This document shows positions 8,737 to 17,425 of a DNA stretch of 64,000 nucleotides, piece by piece (the first letter of the stretch is position 1; each line of letters opens with the position of its first letter). A program made the position numbers and the translations under genes. The notes under the pieces were generated by a model, which was not told the DNA's origin, did not search any database, and worked only from the letters and a program-made list of their open reading frames with translations. Origin of the DNA: Rhodospirillales bacterium (GTDB taxonomy: Bacteria; Pseudomonadota; Alphaproteobacteria; Reyranellales; Reyranellaceae); NCBI GenBank assembly GCA_016699855.1, contig CP064988.1:3810501-3874500 (forward strand). Direction: 5' to 3'.

Positions 8737-8743
8737 GCCGGCC

Positions 8744-10051
8744 GTGACATCCTCCGCCACCACCCCTCCGCTGAACGGCGGCTGGCTCAGCCGCATCGAC
8801 CGCTACGTGCTCGAGCGCACGCTGGTGCCGCTTGGCGCGTCGATCGCGATCGCGCTGGTGGCGCTGCTGATGGACCGGATGGTCCGTCTGATGGAACTGA
8901 TGGTCAGCCAGGGCGGGCCGATCCTGCTGGTGCTGAAGCTGCTGGCCAACTTGATCCCGCACTACCTCGGACTGGCGCTGCCGCTGGCGCTGTTCCTCGG
9001 CGTCACCCTGACGGCGGCCCGTCTCAGCGGCGACAGCGAGCTCGACGCCCTGCAATCGGCCGGCGTCGGGCTGACCCGGCTGCTGCGGCCGATCCTATGG
9101 CTGACCGCGCTGCTGACGCTCGTGATGATCGTGCTGATCGGGTGGCTCCAGCCGCTGACCCGCTACCAGTTCCGGGCGCTGATGTGGGCCGCGACCAATT
9201 CCGCCTGGGACCTCGCGATGGAGAAGGGCTCCTTCTTCAACGGGCTGGGCAATTTCACCGTGCTGATCGAGGACATCGCGCCGGACGGCCGCACGCTCAA
9301 GGGAGTGTTCGTCCACCAGCGCAAGCCGGACGGCGGGGCCATCACCATGACCGCCGAGACCGGCGAGGCGGCGCGCCTGCCCGACGACGGCCAGATCCTG
9401 CTCAAGCTGCGCAACGGCCGGCGCGTGGAATCGCACCGCGACTCCGAGAAGCTCACGGTGCTGTCGTTCGACCGCTTCGACCTGCCGATGGAGGTCGCCG
9501 CCGGCGACTCCTACGCGCCGCCGATCGGCGAGCGCGTGCTGACGATGACCGAGCTGGTCTGCCAGCTCCATCTCAACGGCGCGCTGTTCTCGAAGCGCCG
9601 CGCCGACGTGGCGACCGGCGGGGCGCCGTGGGACTGGGTGTGCCCGACGGGCGCCAAGCGCCACGATTACCGCGGCCGGCGCCTGCAGTCCGAGATGCAC
9701 TCCCGCCTGGTGCGCATGCTGTCGCTGCTCTGCCTGCCGTTCATGGCGATGTCGCTGGGCCTGGCGTCGCGGCGCAGCCAGCGCGCCGTCGGCCTGGTCG
9801 CCGGCGTGGTCATGCTGGCGTTCTACAACTACCTCCTCCAGTTCGGGGAGAAGGGCGCCGACTACGGCAAGATCCCGCCCTGGCTCGGCCTGTGGACGCC
9901 GTTCGTCCTCAATTTCGCGTTCAGCGTCTGGCTGTTCTGGATCGTCAAGGAGCGGCCGCGCGACAATCCCGTCGAGGCGGCCTTCGCGGCGACCGAGCGG
10001 CTGCGCGAGAGCGCCGCCGGCGGCTTGCGCCGCGTCTTCGGCCGCGGCTAG
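8744..10051 (+). CDS. lptF: LptF-like permease (YjgP/YjgQ family)
   Basis: A 435-residue YjgP/YjgQ family membrane protein. Three hydrophobic segments lie before about residue 140, a periplasmic beta-rich domain spans roughly 145-310 and three more helices follow (FMAMSLGLASRR, VVMLAFYNYLLQFG, PFVLNFAFSVWLFWI). The start is GTG 7 bp after the HIT gene. LptF and LptG form the membrane core that, with LptB2, extracts lipopolysaccharide toward the LptC/A bridge. No lptB, lptC, lptA or lptD is nearby; instead the pair is embedded among sphingolipid and headgroup genes. I infer it may be a paralogue dedicated to sphingolipid export, though it could be the cell's only LptFG pair. Confidence 0.85.
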   Translation: MTSSATTPPLNGGWLSRIDRYVLERTLVPLGASIAIALVALLMDRMVRLMELMVSQGGPILLVLKLLANLIPHYLGLALPLALFLGVTLTAARLSGDSELDALQSAGVGLTRLLRPILWLTALLTLVMIVLIGWLQPLTRYQFRALMWAATNSAWDLAMEKGSFFNGLGNFTVLIEDIAPDGRTLKGVFVHQRKPDGGAITMTAETGEAARLPDDGQILLKLRNGRRVESHRDSEKLTVLSFDRFDLPMEVAAGDSYAPPIGERVLTMTELVCQLHLNGALFSKRRADVATGGAPWDWVCPTGAKRHDYRGRRLQSEMHSRLVRMLSLLCLPFMAMSLGLASRRSQRAVGLVAGVVMLAFYNYLLQFGEKGADYGKIPPWLGLWTPFVLNFAFSVWLFWIVKERPRDNPVEAAFAATERLRESAAGGLRRVFGRG

Positions 10052-10062
10052 GGGAGGCCGGC

Positions 10063-11145
10063 ATGCTGGGCGTCTCCGGTCGCTATCTCACCGTCCTGTT
10101 CCTGCGGCGGCTGGCGCTGATCGTCCTCGGCTTCGGCGCGATGCTGCTGCTGTTCGACGCGCTCAACAACGCAGACACGATCGAGAAGCGCTACGGCGAC
10201 GGCTTCGCGGTGGTGCCGCGCTACATGCTGTTCAAGACGCCGGAGGTGATCGTCCTGATCACCCCGTTCGCGACGCTGCTGGCGGCGCTGCTGACGCTGC
10301 TGGCGCTGGCGCGGCAGAACGAGGTCACCGCGTTCAAGGCCGCCGGCATGTCGTTCTACCGCATGCTGCTGCTGCTGTTGCCGGCGACCGCCCTGGTCGC
10401 GCTGACCCACTTCGCGATCGCCGACCAGCTCAGCCCGTGGGCCAAGAAGCGCCTGGCGCGCTACGAGATCGACCGCTCGGAGGACGACGCAAGCGCCCGC
10501 AACGCCGAGAAAGGCGTGTGGCTGCGCGACCCCGTGTACATCGTCAACGTCGTCGCCGTGCAGCGCGAGGGACGCACGCTCTCCGGCGTGACGCTGATGC
10601 GGCGCGACGCGCAGTCGAACATCGTCGAGCGCATCGTCGCCAAATCGGCGCGGTTCCAGCGCGGCCAATGGCGGCTCGAGAACGTGGTGACGCACACGAT
10701 CGACCCGCGCGGCCCCTCGTCGACGCGGCAGCCGGAATGGATCTGGAAGACGACTCTGCGGCCCGGCGATTTCTTCAACCTGGCGGCGCTCTCCGGGCAG
10801 TTCACGGCGCGCGAGCTGGCCACGCTGCGGACCGGAGACACGGTCGGCACGCGTCCGTCCTTCGTCTACGACACATGGCTGCACCGCCGCTTCGCGCTGC
10901 CCGCCGTGATCTTCATCATGGTGCTGCTGGCCGCGCCGGTGGCGCAGGCGCATGTCCGCATGGCCAGCCTCGGCTCGCGGCTGGCCGCCGGCGTGGCGCT
11001 GGGATTCCTCTTCTTCATCGTCGACGGCGTGGCGCAGGCGCTGGGCGAGTCCGGAGCCGTGCTGCCGATCGTGTCGGCGTGGGCGCCCGCCCTGATCTTC
11101 GCCAGCGTCGGCGGCAGCGTGCTGCTGCGCGTCGAAGGGTTGTAG
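10063..11145 (+). CDS. lptG: LptG-like permease (YjgP/YjgQ family)
   Basis: A 360-residue partner of the LptF-like protein, starting 12 bp after it. It has the same topology: N-terminal helices (LIVLGFGAMLLLFDAL, VIVLITPFATLLAALLTLLALA, MLLLLLPATALVALTHFA), a central periplasmic domain at about 140-265 (ARNAEKGVWLRD, a family-typical segment) and C-terminal helices. The arginine-rich cytoplasmic loop with NEVTAFKAAGMS is the region that normally docks on the LptB ATPase, which supports a working ABC permease. The ATPase must be encoded elsewhere. Substrate choice is open, as for its partner. Confidence 0.85.
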   Translation: MLGVSGRYLTVLFLRRLALIVLGFGAMLLLFDALNNADTIEKRYGDGFAVVPRYMLFKTPEVIVLITPFATLLAALLTLLALARQNEVTAFKAAGMSFYRMLLLLLPATALVALTHFAIADQLSPWAKKRLARYEIDRSEDDASARNAEKGVWLRDPVYIVNVVAVQREGRTLSGVTLMRRDAQSNIVERIVAKSARFQRGQWRLENVVTHTIDPRGPSSTRQPEWIWKTTLRPGDFFNLAALSGQFTARELATLRTGDTVGTRPSFVYDTWLHRRFALPAVIFIMVLLAAPVAQAHVRMASLGSRLAAGVALGFLFFIVDGVAQALGESGAVLPIVSAWAPALIFASVGGSVLLRVEGL

Positions 11146-11177
11146 CGGCGATGGCGGCCGTCACCGATTCCCTTCCT

Positions 11178-11199
11178 CTCCGCCCGGCGACGGGCGGAG
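11178..11199 (+). repeat. Short perfect inverted repeat
   Basis: Nine-bp arms (11178-11186 and 11191-11199) around a GCGA loop between the lptG-like gene and the second CDP-alcohol phosphotransferase. There is no T tract, so it is not a classical terminator; it could modulate or stabilise the transcript between the two genes. The surrounding 22-codon ORF (11151-11219) is not convincing. Confidence 0.4.
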
Positions 11200-11228
11200 G
11201 GCCCGTGCGCCACGTCTAGGAACCGCCG

Positions 11229-12542
11229 ATGCGCGTGTGGATCGACGCCGCCGCCGGGCGGGACGCGCCGACGCTGTTCGGCATGTCGCCGCTCGAGCGC
11301 CATGTCCGCGCCGCCCTGAAGGCCGGCGTCGCGGCGGGCGACATCCTGATCGATTCGGGCGACGCGCCACCGCCGTCGTTGCCCGAAGGCGTCGGCTTGC
11401 CGCCGGTCCGGATCGGTCCGTCGCCCGGCGACGTCGCCGCCCGCCTCGCGGCCTATCTGGCCGCCGGTGGCGGTCCGGTGTTCGCCGTGTCGGGCGACCG
11501 CGTGGTGGATCCGCGCCTGTTCGCGCAGGCCGCGAAGCTCGACGGTGTCGTGGCGCTGGGCGACGCCGCCGAGGTGCCGCGCGCGCTACCGGAACTTTGG
11601 TCGACGCTCTACGGGGCTTGGGATCCGCGCGGCGAGGCCGGCGATCTCTGTTTGCTGGTGACGCCCGGGACCACGCTGCCGCCCGCCACCTCCGTCGCCG
11701 CTTTGGCCGGCGCGCTCGTCGCCGCCGGCGCCGCGCGCGCGCCGGCGGCCGGCGAGTTCGACGCCCATCTGGCGGTGCAGCGCCGCGATGTGCCGTTCTG
11801 GGTGCGCCGCGTCGACACGCCGGCGCGCCGCGACGCGGTCGAGCGCTTCATGTTCGACGCCAGCTACAAGGGCTCGACCGACGTCTTCACGCGCTACGTC
11901 TATCCATTCCTGGTCTGGCCGATGACCCGGCTGGCGACGCGCTGGCGGGTGCATCCCAACACCATCACCTGGGTGAGCATCGCCGCCACCTTCGCCGCCG
12001 TGCCGTGCTTCGCCGCCGGCTGGTGGGTGGCCGGCTTCTTCCTCGCCTACGTGATGAGCGTGCTCGACTCGGTCGACGGCAAGGTGGCCCGGGTCACCTT
12101 CACCGCCTCGCCGCTGGGCAATGTCCTCGACCACGGGCTCGACATCGTGCATCCGCCGTTCTGGTACGCCGCTTGGGCGCTGGGCCTGTCCGGCCTGCCG
12201 TGGGCGCTGGCGTGGGAGCAGGGGGCGATCCAGCGCGATCCGTTGTTCCTGTGGACCTGCGCGCTGATCGTCCTCTACGTCGCCGACCGCCACGTGCTGG
12301 CCGTGTACAAGGCCGTCCACGGCCGGGGTCTGCACGCCCACGCCGCCATCGACCGCATCGCGCGCGGCCTGATCTCGCGGCGCAACGTCAATCTGCCGCT
12401 GTTCCTCGTCGGCCTCGCCGCCGGCTACGGCCGCGAGACCTTCGCGCTGATCGTCGTCTGGCAGGGGCTCACCGTGGTGTGGCACGTTTTGCGCACGATC
12501 TGGATTCTCGCCCGCCGCGAGCGGCCGCAAGGAACGGTCTGA
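11229..12542 (+). CDS. CDP-alcohol phosphatidyltransferase family protein with N-terminal extra domain (copy 2)
   Basis: A 437-residue protein with the CDP-alcohol phosphotransferase signature at residues 280-305 (DSVDGKVAR, then GNVLDHGLD). The C-terminal ~200 residues are strongly hydrophobic. Residues 1-200 are an alanine- and glycine-rich alpha/beta domain resembling a decayed nucleotidyltransferase. It shares with the minus-strand copy at 5972 the same two-part layout, the HPPFWY/HPPFWW segment after the motif and the SRRNVNL/ARRNPNL segment. Two such proteins in one cluster suggest either sequential headgroup steps or two headgroup types. It is in the plus-strand run 84 bp after lptG. 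Confidence 0.85.
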   Translation: MRVWIDAAAGRDAPTLFGMSPLERHVRAALKAGVAAGDILIDSGDAPPPSLPEGVGLPPVRIGPSPGDVAARLAAYLAAGGGPVFAVSGDRVVDPRLFAQAAKLDGVVALGDAAEVPRALPELWSTLYGAWDPRGEAGDLCLLVTPGTTLPPATSVAALAGALVAAGAARAPAAGEFDAHLAVQRRDVPFWVRRVDTPARRDAVERFMFDASYKGSTDVFTRYVYPFLVWPMTRLATRWRVHPNTITWVSIAATFAAVPCFAAGWWVAGFFLAYVMSVLDSVDGKVARVTFTASPLGNVLDHGLDIVHPPFWYAAWALGLSGLPWALAWEQGAIQRDPLFLWTCALIVLYVADRHVLAVYKAVHGRGLHAHAAIDRIARGLISRRNVNLPLFLVGLAAGYGRETFALIVVWQGLTVVWHVLRTIWILARRERPQGTV

Positions 12543-12583
12543 GGACGTCGATCCGGGCCGAGGGCCCGCGCCGGGAGGTCGCG

Positions 12584-13015
12584 ATGCGTCGTCTCAAGCT
12601 GCTCGCCGTCGCCGCGTGCGTGGCCTCCACCGCCGGTGGAGCGGTCGCGCAGGCGCCGCGGTTCTGCGTGGCCGCCGCGGCGCACGCGGGCTGGGGCATC
12701 GGCGTCGTGGAAACGGTGGAGGTGCGTGCCGGCGCGCGTCCAGCGACCTACATCCGGTGCGAGTGGGCGAGCGGCGCGCTGAAGGCGCCGGCCGGGACGG
12801 AGATGCTGTTCCAGATCGTGTGCCCTGCCGGCGAGCGGCTCGCGGCGCCCGGTTTCAGCGTCGGCGCGATGTCGCAGGGCGCCGTCACGCCGGTGGCGTC
12901 GCTGGGCGTGCCGCGGGCGGACGAGGCCGACGAGGCGCAGAGCGCGTTCCTCGTCGGCACCGCCGCCGTCGGCCGTCCCATGCAGATCTTCACCACCGCG
13001 TACTGCCGCCTGTGA
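12584..13015 (+). CDS. Small exported protein of unknown function
   Basis: A 143-residue protein with a clear Sec signal peptide (MRRLKLLAVAACVASTAGGAVAQ, cut after AVAQA or nearby). The mature part is about 120 residues with four cysteines (FCVAA, IRCEW, IVCPA, AYCRL), which could form two disulfides in the periplasm. I do not recognise a family. A GGGAGG ribosome binding site lies 6 bp before the ATG. It sits inside the sphingolipid run, 41 bp after the CDP-alcohol phosphotransferase. A periplasmic partner of the LptFG-like exporter or a lipid-binding protein are possibilities suggested by position alone. Confidence 0.7.
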   Translation: MRRLKLLAVAACVASTAGGAVAQAPRFCVAAAAHAGWGIGVVETVEVRAGARPATYIRCEWASGALKAPAGTEMLFQIVCPAGERLAAPGFSVGAMSQGAVTPVASLGVPRADEADEAQSAFLVGTAAVGRPMQIFTTAYCRL

Positions 13016-13171
13016 CGGCCGGCCGCTCACGAAGTGCGACGGAAGGTTACGGACTTCGGCGGCGGCGCGCCTTGATGCGGCCGGCCGGCGCTCCTAGATT
13101 GCCGGCAACGAAGATGAACCCCTCCGGCGCCGCGCCGACGCGCGCGCCGATCGTTCCGGAGCGTCACGGTC

Positions 13172-14047
13172 GTGCTGCGCATCGGCTTCTGGGCGGGCGA
13201 CCGCTACAATCTCTCGCGCATGACCATGCGCGACCTCGTGCGCGCCTATTTCACGCACTACGCCGTGGCGGCCTATTTCACCCTGGCGGCGGCGGCGCTG
13301 TATCTGACCGTGCGCTGGATGCCGGCGTGGGACGCCGAATGGATCGGACGCGTCGCGGCTGCGGGCATCGCCGCGGTCGTCGTCTATCCCGCCGTCTGGT
13401 ACGGGCTGCACAGGTGGGTGCTGCACGGGAACTACCTCTACAAGAACGCGCTGACCGCGCCGGTGTGGAAGCGCATCCACTTCGACCACCACCAGGACCC
13501 GCATAACCTCGGCGTGCTGTTCGGGGCGCTGTACACGACCCTGCCGACCATCCTCGCGGTCACGGCGCCTCTGGGTTGGCTGATCGCGGGGCCGGCCGGA
13601 TCGGCCGCCTGCGTCGCCGGCGCGCTGCTGACGACGTGCTTCTACGAGTTCTGCCACAGCACCCAGCACCTCAACTACAAGCCGGCGCTGAAATGGATGC
13701 AGGACATGAAGCGCCTGCATCTGCTGCACCATTTCCACAACGAGAACGGCAACCACGGCATCACCAACTTCGTGGTCGACCGCGCGCTGGGCACGTTCTA
13801 CGACACCGCCCGCGACAAGCCCAAAAGCGCCACCGTGTTCAACCTCGGCTACGACGAGCGCATGGCGACGCGCTATCCATGGGTCGCGGCGCTGTCCGAG
13901 GGCGGCATCCGCGTCGGCGCCGACGGCCGTCGCTGGAAGCCGCACACGCCGCACGCCGGCGCCGAGGCGATCGGCGCCGATCTCGGCTACGGCGATGGCG
14001 GCGCGCCGCCCCCGGCCGCGCAGCGCGACGCCGACAAGGCGGCCTGA
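13172..14047 (+). CDS. Fatty acid hydroxylase/sterol desaturase superfamily membrane protein
   Basis: A 291-residue di-iron membrane oxygenase. The histidine clusters are LHRWVLHG (His80, His85), HFDHHQDPHN, HSTQHLN and HLLHHFHNENGNHG, the expected set of eight or more ligands. Two or three hydrophobic hairpins separate them. The start is given as GTG 13172; an ATG at 13220 (MTMRDLV) is also plausible. The family hydroxylates or desaturates lipids at the membrane; in a sphingolipid cluster the likely products are a C4-hydroxylated long-chain base (phytosphingosine type) or a 2-hydroxy fatty acid. It is followed 5 bp later by the bCerS-like gene, which supports a ceramide-modifying role. Confidence 0.85.
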   Translation: MLRIGFWAGDRYNLSRMTMRDLVRAYFTHYAVAAYFTLAAAALYLTVRWMPAWDAEWIGRVAAAGIAAVVVYPAVWYGLHRWVLHGNYLYKNALTAPVWKRIHFDHHQDPHNLGVLFGALYTTLPTILAVTAPLGWLIAGPAGSAACVAGALLTTCFYEFCHSTQHLNYKPALKWMQDMKRLHLLHHFHNENGNHGITNFVVDRALGTFYDTARDKPKSATVFNLGYDERMATRYPWVAALSEGGIRVGADGRRWKPHTPHAGAEAIGADLGYGDGGAPPPAAQRDADKAA

Positions 14048-14052
14048 CCGCG

Positions 14053-15198
14053 ATGGCGGAGGCGCTCGCCGTCTCGGTCGTCGAGTCGCGCGCGGACTGG
14101 CGCGACTTCATCGCGTTGCCGAAGCGGCTCTACAAGGGCCACGCCGGCTACGTCGCGCATCTCGACATCGAGCGCCGCGACACGTTCAGCCCGTCGAAGA
14201 ACCCCTATTTCAGCCACGCCAGGGCGCGGTTCTGGCTGGCGCGCCGCGACGGCCGGGTGGTCGGCCGGATATCGGCGCAGATCGACCAGGCCTATCTCGA
14301 CCGCTACGCCGATTCGACCGGCCATTTCGGCTGCCTCGACGCCGAGGACGACCCCGAGGTCTACGCCGCGCTGCTCGACGCCGCCGAGACGTGGCTGCGC
14401 GGCGAGGGGATGGTCCGCGCGACCGGCCCGTTCAGCCTGTCGATCAACGAGGAGGTCGGGTTGATGATCGAGGGCTTCGACCGCCGCTCGATGCTGCTGG
14501 TGCCCTACCATCCGCGCTACGCGCAGGCGCGGGTCGAGTCGCTCGGCTACGCCAAGATCAAGGACGTGCTGTCCTACGACTACGACGTCGTCAACGCGCC
14601 GCGGACCCTGGGCCGCAAGCTGATCGAGCGCGGCGGCATCGCGGAGCGCGTCAAGGTGCGCACCGTCGACATGAAGCGCTTCGACGCCGAGGTGCGCACG
14701 CTGCTCGACATCTTCAACGACGCCTGGGCCGACAACTGGGGCTACGTGCCGTTCACCGAGGCCGAGATCGCCTCGGCCGTGAAGACGCTGAAGCCGGTGG
14801 TGATCCCCAAGCTGGCGGTGTTCGTCGACGTCGACGGCGAGACCGTGGCCTTCATCGTGGCGCTGGCCAACCTCAACGAGGCGATCCGCGACCTCGACGG
14901 CCGGCTGCTGCCGTTCGGCTGGGCCAAGCTGGCGTGGCGGCTGTTCGTCGACAAGCCGCGCACGGCGCGCGTTCCGTTGATGGGCGTGCGCAAGAAGTTC
15001 CGGAACCATCCCCTGCTGGGGGCCGGCCTGGCGATGATCGCGATCGACGAGCTGCGCGAGAACGGCAAGGGGCTGGGCAAGACCTTCGCCGAGCTGGGCT
15101 GGATCCTCGAGGACAACAAGGCGACGAACAACATCATCAAGAGCGTGGGCGGCAAGGTGCATAAGATCCACCGCATCTACGAGAAGGCGCTGGCGTGA
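14053..15198 (+). CDS. GNAT-type acyltransferase, bacterial ceramide synthase (bCerS) candidate
   Basis: A 381-residue protein with GNAT-like character: the first half holds FWLARRDGRVVGRISAQID and the second half a repeated acetyltransferase-like fold ending in LAMIAIDELRENGKGLGKTFAELGWILEDN. The length and two-lobed layout match the Caulobacter bCerS family, which N-acylates the long-chain base or its 3-keto form and is unrelated to eukaryotic ceramide synthases. Location beside the hydroxylase, and in the same cluster as Spt, CerR and ACP, supports this. It could instead be another N-acyltransferase of unknown substrate. The ATG start lies 6 bp after the hydroxylase stop. Confidence 0.75.
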   Translation: MAEALAVSVVESRADWRDFIALPKRLYKGHAGYVAHLDIERRDTFSPSKNPYFSHARARFWLARRDGRVVGRISAQIDQAYLDRYADSTGHFGCLDAEDDPEVYAALLDAAETWLRGEGMVRATGPFSLSINEEVGLMIEGFDRRSMLLVPYHPRYAQARVESLGYAKIKDVLSYDYDVVNAPRTLGRKLIERGGIAERVKVRTVDMKRFDAEVRTLLDIFNDAWADNWGYVPFTEAEIASAVKTLKPVVIPKLAVFVDVDGETVAFIVALANLNEAIRDLDGRLLPFGWAKLAWRLFVDKPRTARVPLMGVRKKFRNHPLLGAGLAMIAIDELRENGKGLGKTFAELGWILEDNKATNNIIKSVGGKVHKIHRIYEKALA

Positions 15199-15271
15199 CA
15201 CGGGTCGTTCCGCCGTCTCCCGCTTGCCGGTGCCGGCCTCGAGCAGGGGAGCACCGGCCCCCGGAACCCGC

Positions 15272-16060
15272 GTGACCGGCGCCTACACCGCCCTCGTGCT
15301 GGCCGGCAGCCGCGGCGCTGTCGATCCGGTGGCGCGGGCGGCCGGCGTGGCGCACAAGGCGCTGGCCGTGGTCGCCGGCCGGCCGATGCTGCTGCGCGTG
15401 CTCGACGCGCTGGCGGCTTCGCCGTCGGTGGCGCGGGTGGCGTTGGCGGTGGATGGCCGTGCCATCGTCGACGCGCTGCCCGAGCTGGCCGCCGCCGTGG
15501 AGCGCGGCGCGGTGACGTTGCTGCCGGTCGCGGAGTCGCCGGCGCTCACGGTCGCCGGCGCGCTGAGCGGCCTGGGCGCCCCGTTCCCGCTGCTGGTGAC
15601 GACCAGCGACCACGCGCTGCTGACGCCGGCGATGGTCGAGGCGTTCCTCGCCGGCGTGCCGGCCGGTTGCGATGTCGCGGTCGGGCTGGCGACCCGCAGC
15701 GCGCTCCAGCGCGCCCATCCGGAGTCGATCCGCACCTACTTCCGGCTGGGCGGCGAGGGGTATTCCGGCTGCAACCTGTTCGCCTTCGCGCGGCCCGAGG
15801 CGGAGAGGGCGGTCGCGTTCTGGGTCCAGATGGAGCGCCACCGCAAGCGGCCGTGGCGCATCGCCGCGCGTATCGGACCGGGCCCCTTGCTGCGCTACGC
15901 GCTGGGCCGCCTCGACCTCGACGGCGCGTTCGCGGCGCTGTCGCGGATCGCGGGCGTGCGCGGCCGCGCCGTGGTGATGCCCATGCCGGAGGCCGCCATC
16001 GACGTCGACAAGCCCTCCGATCTCGCCCAGGTCGAGCGCATCCTCGCCGCCCGCGGATAG
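15272..16060 (+). CDS. MobA-like NTP transferase domain protein
   Basis: A 262-residue nucleotidyltransferase. The N-terminal LVLAGSRG loop, the AHKALAVVAGRPML segment (the lysine corresponding to the P-K-x-L motif) and LVTTSDHALL (metal-binding Asp) define a MobA/CobY-like fold. The start is GTG at 15272; an upstream TTG at 15224 is unlikely. It is 74 bp after the bCerS-like gene. Such enzymes activate alcohol phosphates as NDP (often CDP) derivatives, which is what the two CDP-alcohol phosphotransferases in the cluster would need as donor. The activated alcohol (glycerol, inositol, ethanolamine or sugar) cannot be read from sequence. Confidence 0.75.
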   Translation: MTGAYTALVLAGSRGAVDPVARAAGVAHKALAVVAGRPMLLRVLDALAASPSVARVALAVDGRAIVDALPELAAAVERGAVTLLPVAESPALTVAGALSGLGAPFPLLVTTSDHALLTPAMVEAFLAGVPAGCDVAVGLATRSALQRAHPESIRTYFRLGGEGYSGCNLFAFARPEAERAVAFWVQMERHRKRPWRIAARIGPGPLLRYALGRLDLDGAFAALSRIAGVRGRAVVMPMPEAAIDVDKPSDLAQVERILAARG

Positions 16061-16119
16061 GTGTTGCCGGCGCGCGCGGTTCCCGCCGAGACTGCGCCGG
16101 CATCGAGGGGGAGGAAGAC

Positions 16120-16902
16120 ATGGTGGAACTGGTCAATCCCGCGCGTGCGCGGCTGGAGCGGGGCGAGGTGTCGCTGGGCGTCGGTTTGCGGCAGGCCCGC
16201 ACGGTCGATATCGCGCCGGCGATGAAGACCGCCGGTTTCGACTGGCTGTTCATCGACCTCGAGCACAATTCGATGGGCATCGACATGGCGGTGCAGATCG
16301 CCGTCACCGCCAACGGCGTCGGCATCGCGCCGATCGTGCGGGTGCCCTACGGCCAGTTCGACATGGCCACCCGCGCGCTCGACGGCGGCGCCATGGGCAT
16401 CGTCGTCCCCCATGTCGACACCGCCGAGGAGGCGCGCGTCGTCGCCGACCGCCTGCGCTATCCGCCGGTCGGGCACCGCTCCGTCGCCGGCGCCATGCCG
16501 CAGCTCGAGTTCCGCGCCGTGCCGCCGGCCGAGGCCACCAAGGCTGTGAACGACGCGCTGCTGGTCGTCGTGATGCTGGAGACGCCGACGGCGATCGCCA
16601 ACGCCGACGCCATCGCCGCCGTTCCCGGCGTCGACGTGCTGCTGATCGGCACCAACGACCTGACCACCGAGATGGGCCTGCCCGGCCAGATCGACCATCC
16701 CGAGGTCGCCAAGGCCTACGAGACCACCATCGCGGCGTGCCGCAAGCACGGCAAATGGGCCGGCATGGGCGGCGTCTACAACCCGCCGGTCATGCAGAAA
16801 TACATCGCCATGGGCGCGCGCTTCCTGCTGTCGGGCAGCGACATGGCGTTCCTGATGGACGCCGCCAGGACGCGCACGGCCTTCCTGCGCGGCCTGAAGT
16901 AG
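16120..16902 (+). CDS. HpcH/HpaI aldolase/citrate lyase family protein
   Basis: A 260-residue class II pyruvate-dependent aldolase. DWLFIDLEHNSMG (metal-binding Glu and active-site His context), IVRVPYG, GAMGIVVPHVDTAEEA and VLLIGTNDLTTEMGLPG are family motifs. It cleaves 4-hydroxy-2-keto diacids or similar to pyruvate or glyoxylate plus an aldehyde. A good GAGGAAG site precedes the ATG. It continues the plus-strand run; the following GNAT gene starts 13 bp later. Its link to sphingolipids is unclear: it could make a headgroup carbon skeleton, or simply be co-transcribed. Confidence 0.85.
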   Translation: MVELVNPARARLERGEVSLGVGLRQARTVDIAPAMKTAGFDWLFIDLEHNSMGIDMAVQIAVTANGVGIAPIVRVPYGQFDMATRALDGGAMGIVVPHVDTAEEARVVADRLRYPPVGHRSVAGAMPQLEFRAVPPAEATKAVNDALLVVVMLETPTAIANADAIAAVPGVDVLLIGTNDLTTEMGLPGQIDHPEVAKAYETTIAACRKHGKWAGMGGVYNPPVMQKYIAMGARFLLSGSDMAFLMDAARTRTAFLRGLK

Positions 16903-16915
16903 CGGGACGACGGCG

Positions 16916-17404
16916 ATGGCTCCGGCGCCGTTCGGCGGGCGGATCCTGCCGCTGGCGGAGCGGCCGGACCTCCTCGATCTCGTGGCGCGCTGGACGTTCG
17001 GCGAATGGGGTCATCTCAACGCCGGCCAGACGCTCGCGGGCCGCGTCGCGCGCGTCCGCGCCGGCATGAACGTCGACGCGGTCCCCTCGATCGTCGTGGC
17101 GCTCGAGGCGGACGGGCGCGTGGTGGGCACCGCGACGCTGATGGACGACGACCTCGAGGGCGACCCGCGCAATCCCTGGCTCGCCAGCGTCTACGTGCCG
17201 CCGGAGGAGCGCGGCCGCGGCGTCGCCTCGGCGCTGGTGCGCGCCATCGAGGGGCTGGCGGCGCGGCTGGGGCACCGCCGGCTGTACCTCTTCACCGCCT
17301 CGGCGCCGGCGCTCTACGCCGGGCTGGGCTGGCGGACCCTGGAGAGCCGGGATTACCGCGGCGAGCGCATCACGGTCATGGACCGCGACCTGCGCGCGGA
17401 TTGA
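16916..17404 (+). CDS. GNAT family N-acetyltransferase
   Basis: A 162-residue single-domain GNAT protein. PWLASVYVPPEERGRGVASALV is the V/I-x-x-x-x-R/Q-G-x-G/A acetyl-CoA loop, preceded by VVGTATLMDDD and followed by LYLFTASAPALYAGLGW. It is the last gene of the plus-strand run beginning at 7281. The acceptor is unknown; it may acetylate a headgroup amine or an unrelated small molecule. Confidence 0.8.
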   Translation: MAPAPFGGRILPLAERPDLLDLVARWTFGEWGHLNAGQTLAGRVARVRAGMNVDAVPSIVVALEADGRVVGTATLMDDDLEGDPRNPWLASVYVPPEERGRGVASALVRAIEGLAARLGHRRLYLFTASAPALYAGLGWRTLESRDYRGERITVMDRDLRAD

Positions 17405-17425
17405 GCGTCGGGCACGGTGGACGGC

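Noticed and set aside
11151..11219. A 22-codon ORF between lptG and the second phosphotransferase
   Set aside because: No convincing coding character; it runs across an inverted repeat and is not needed to explain the gap.
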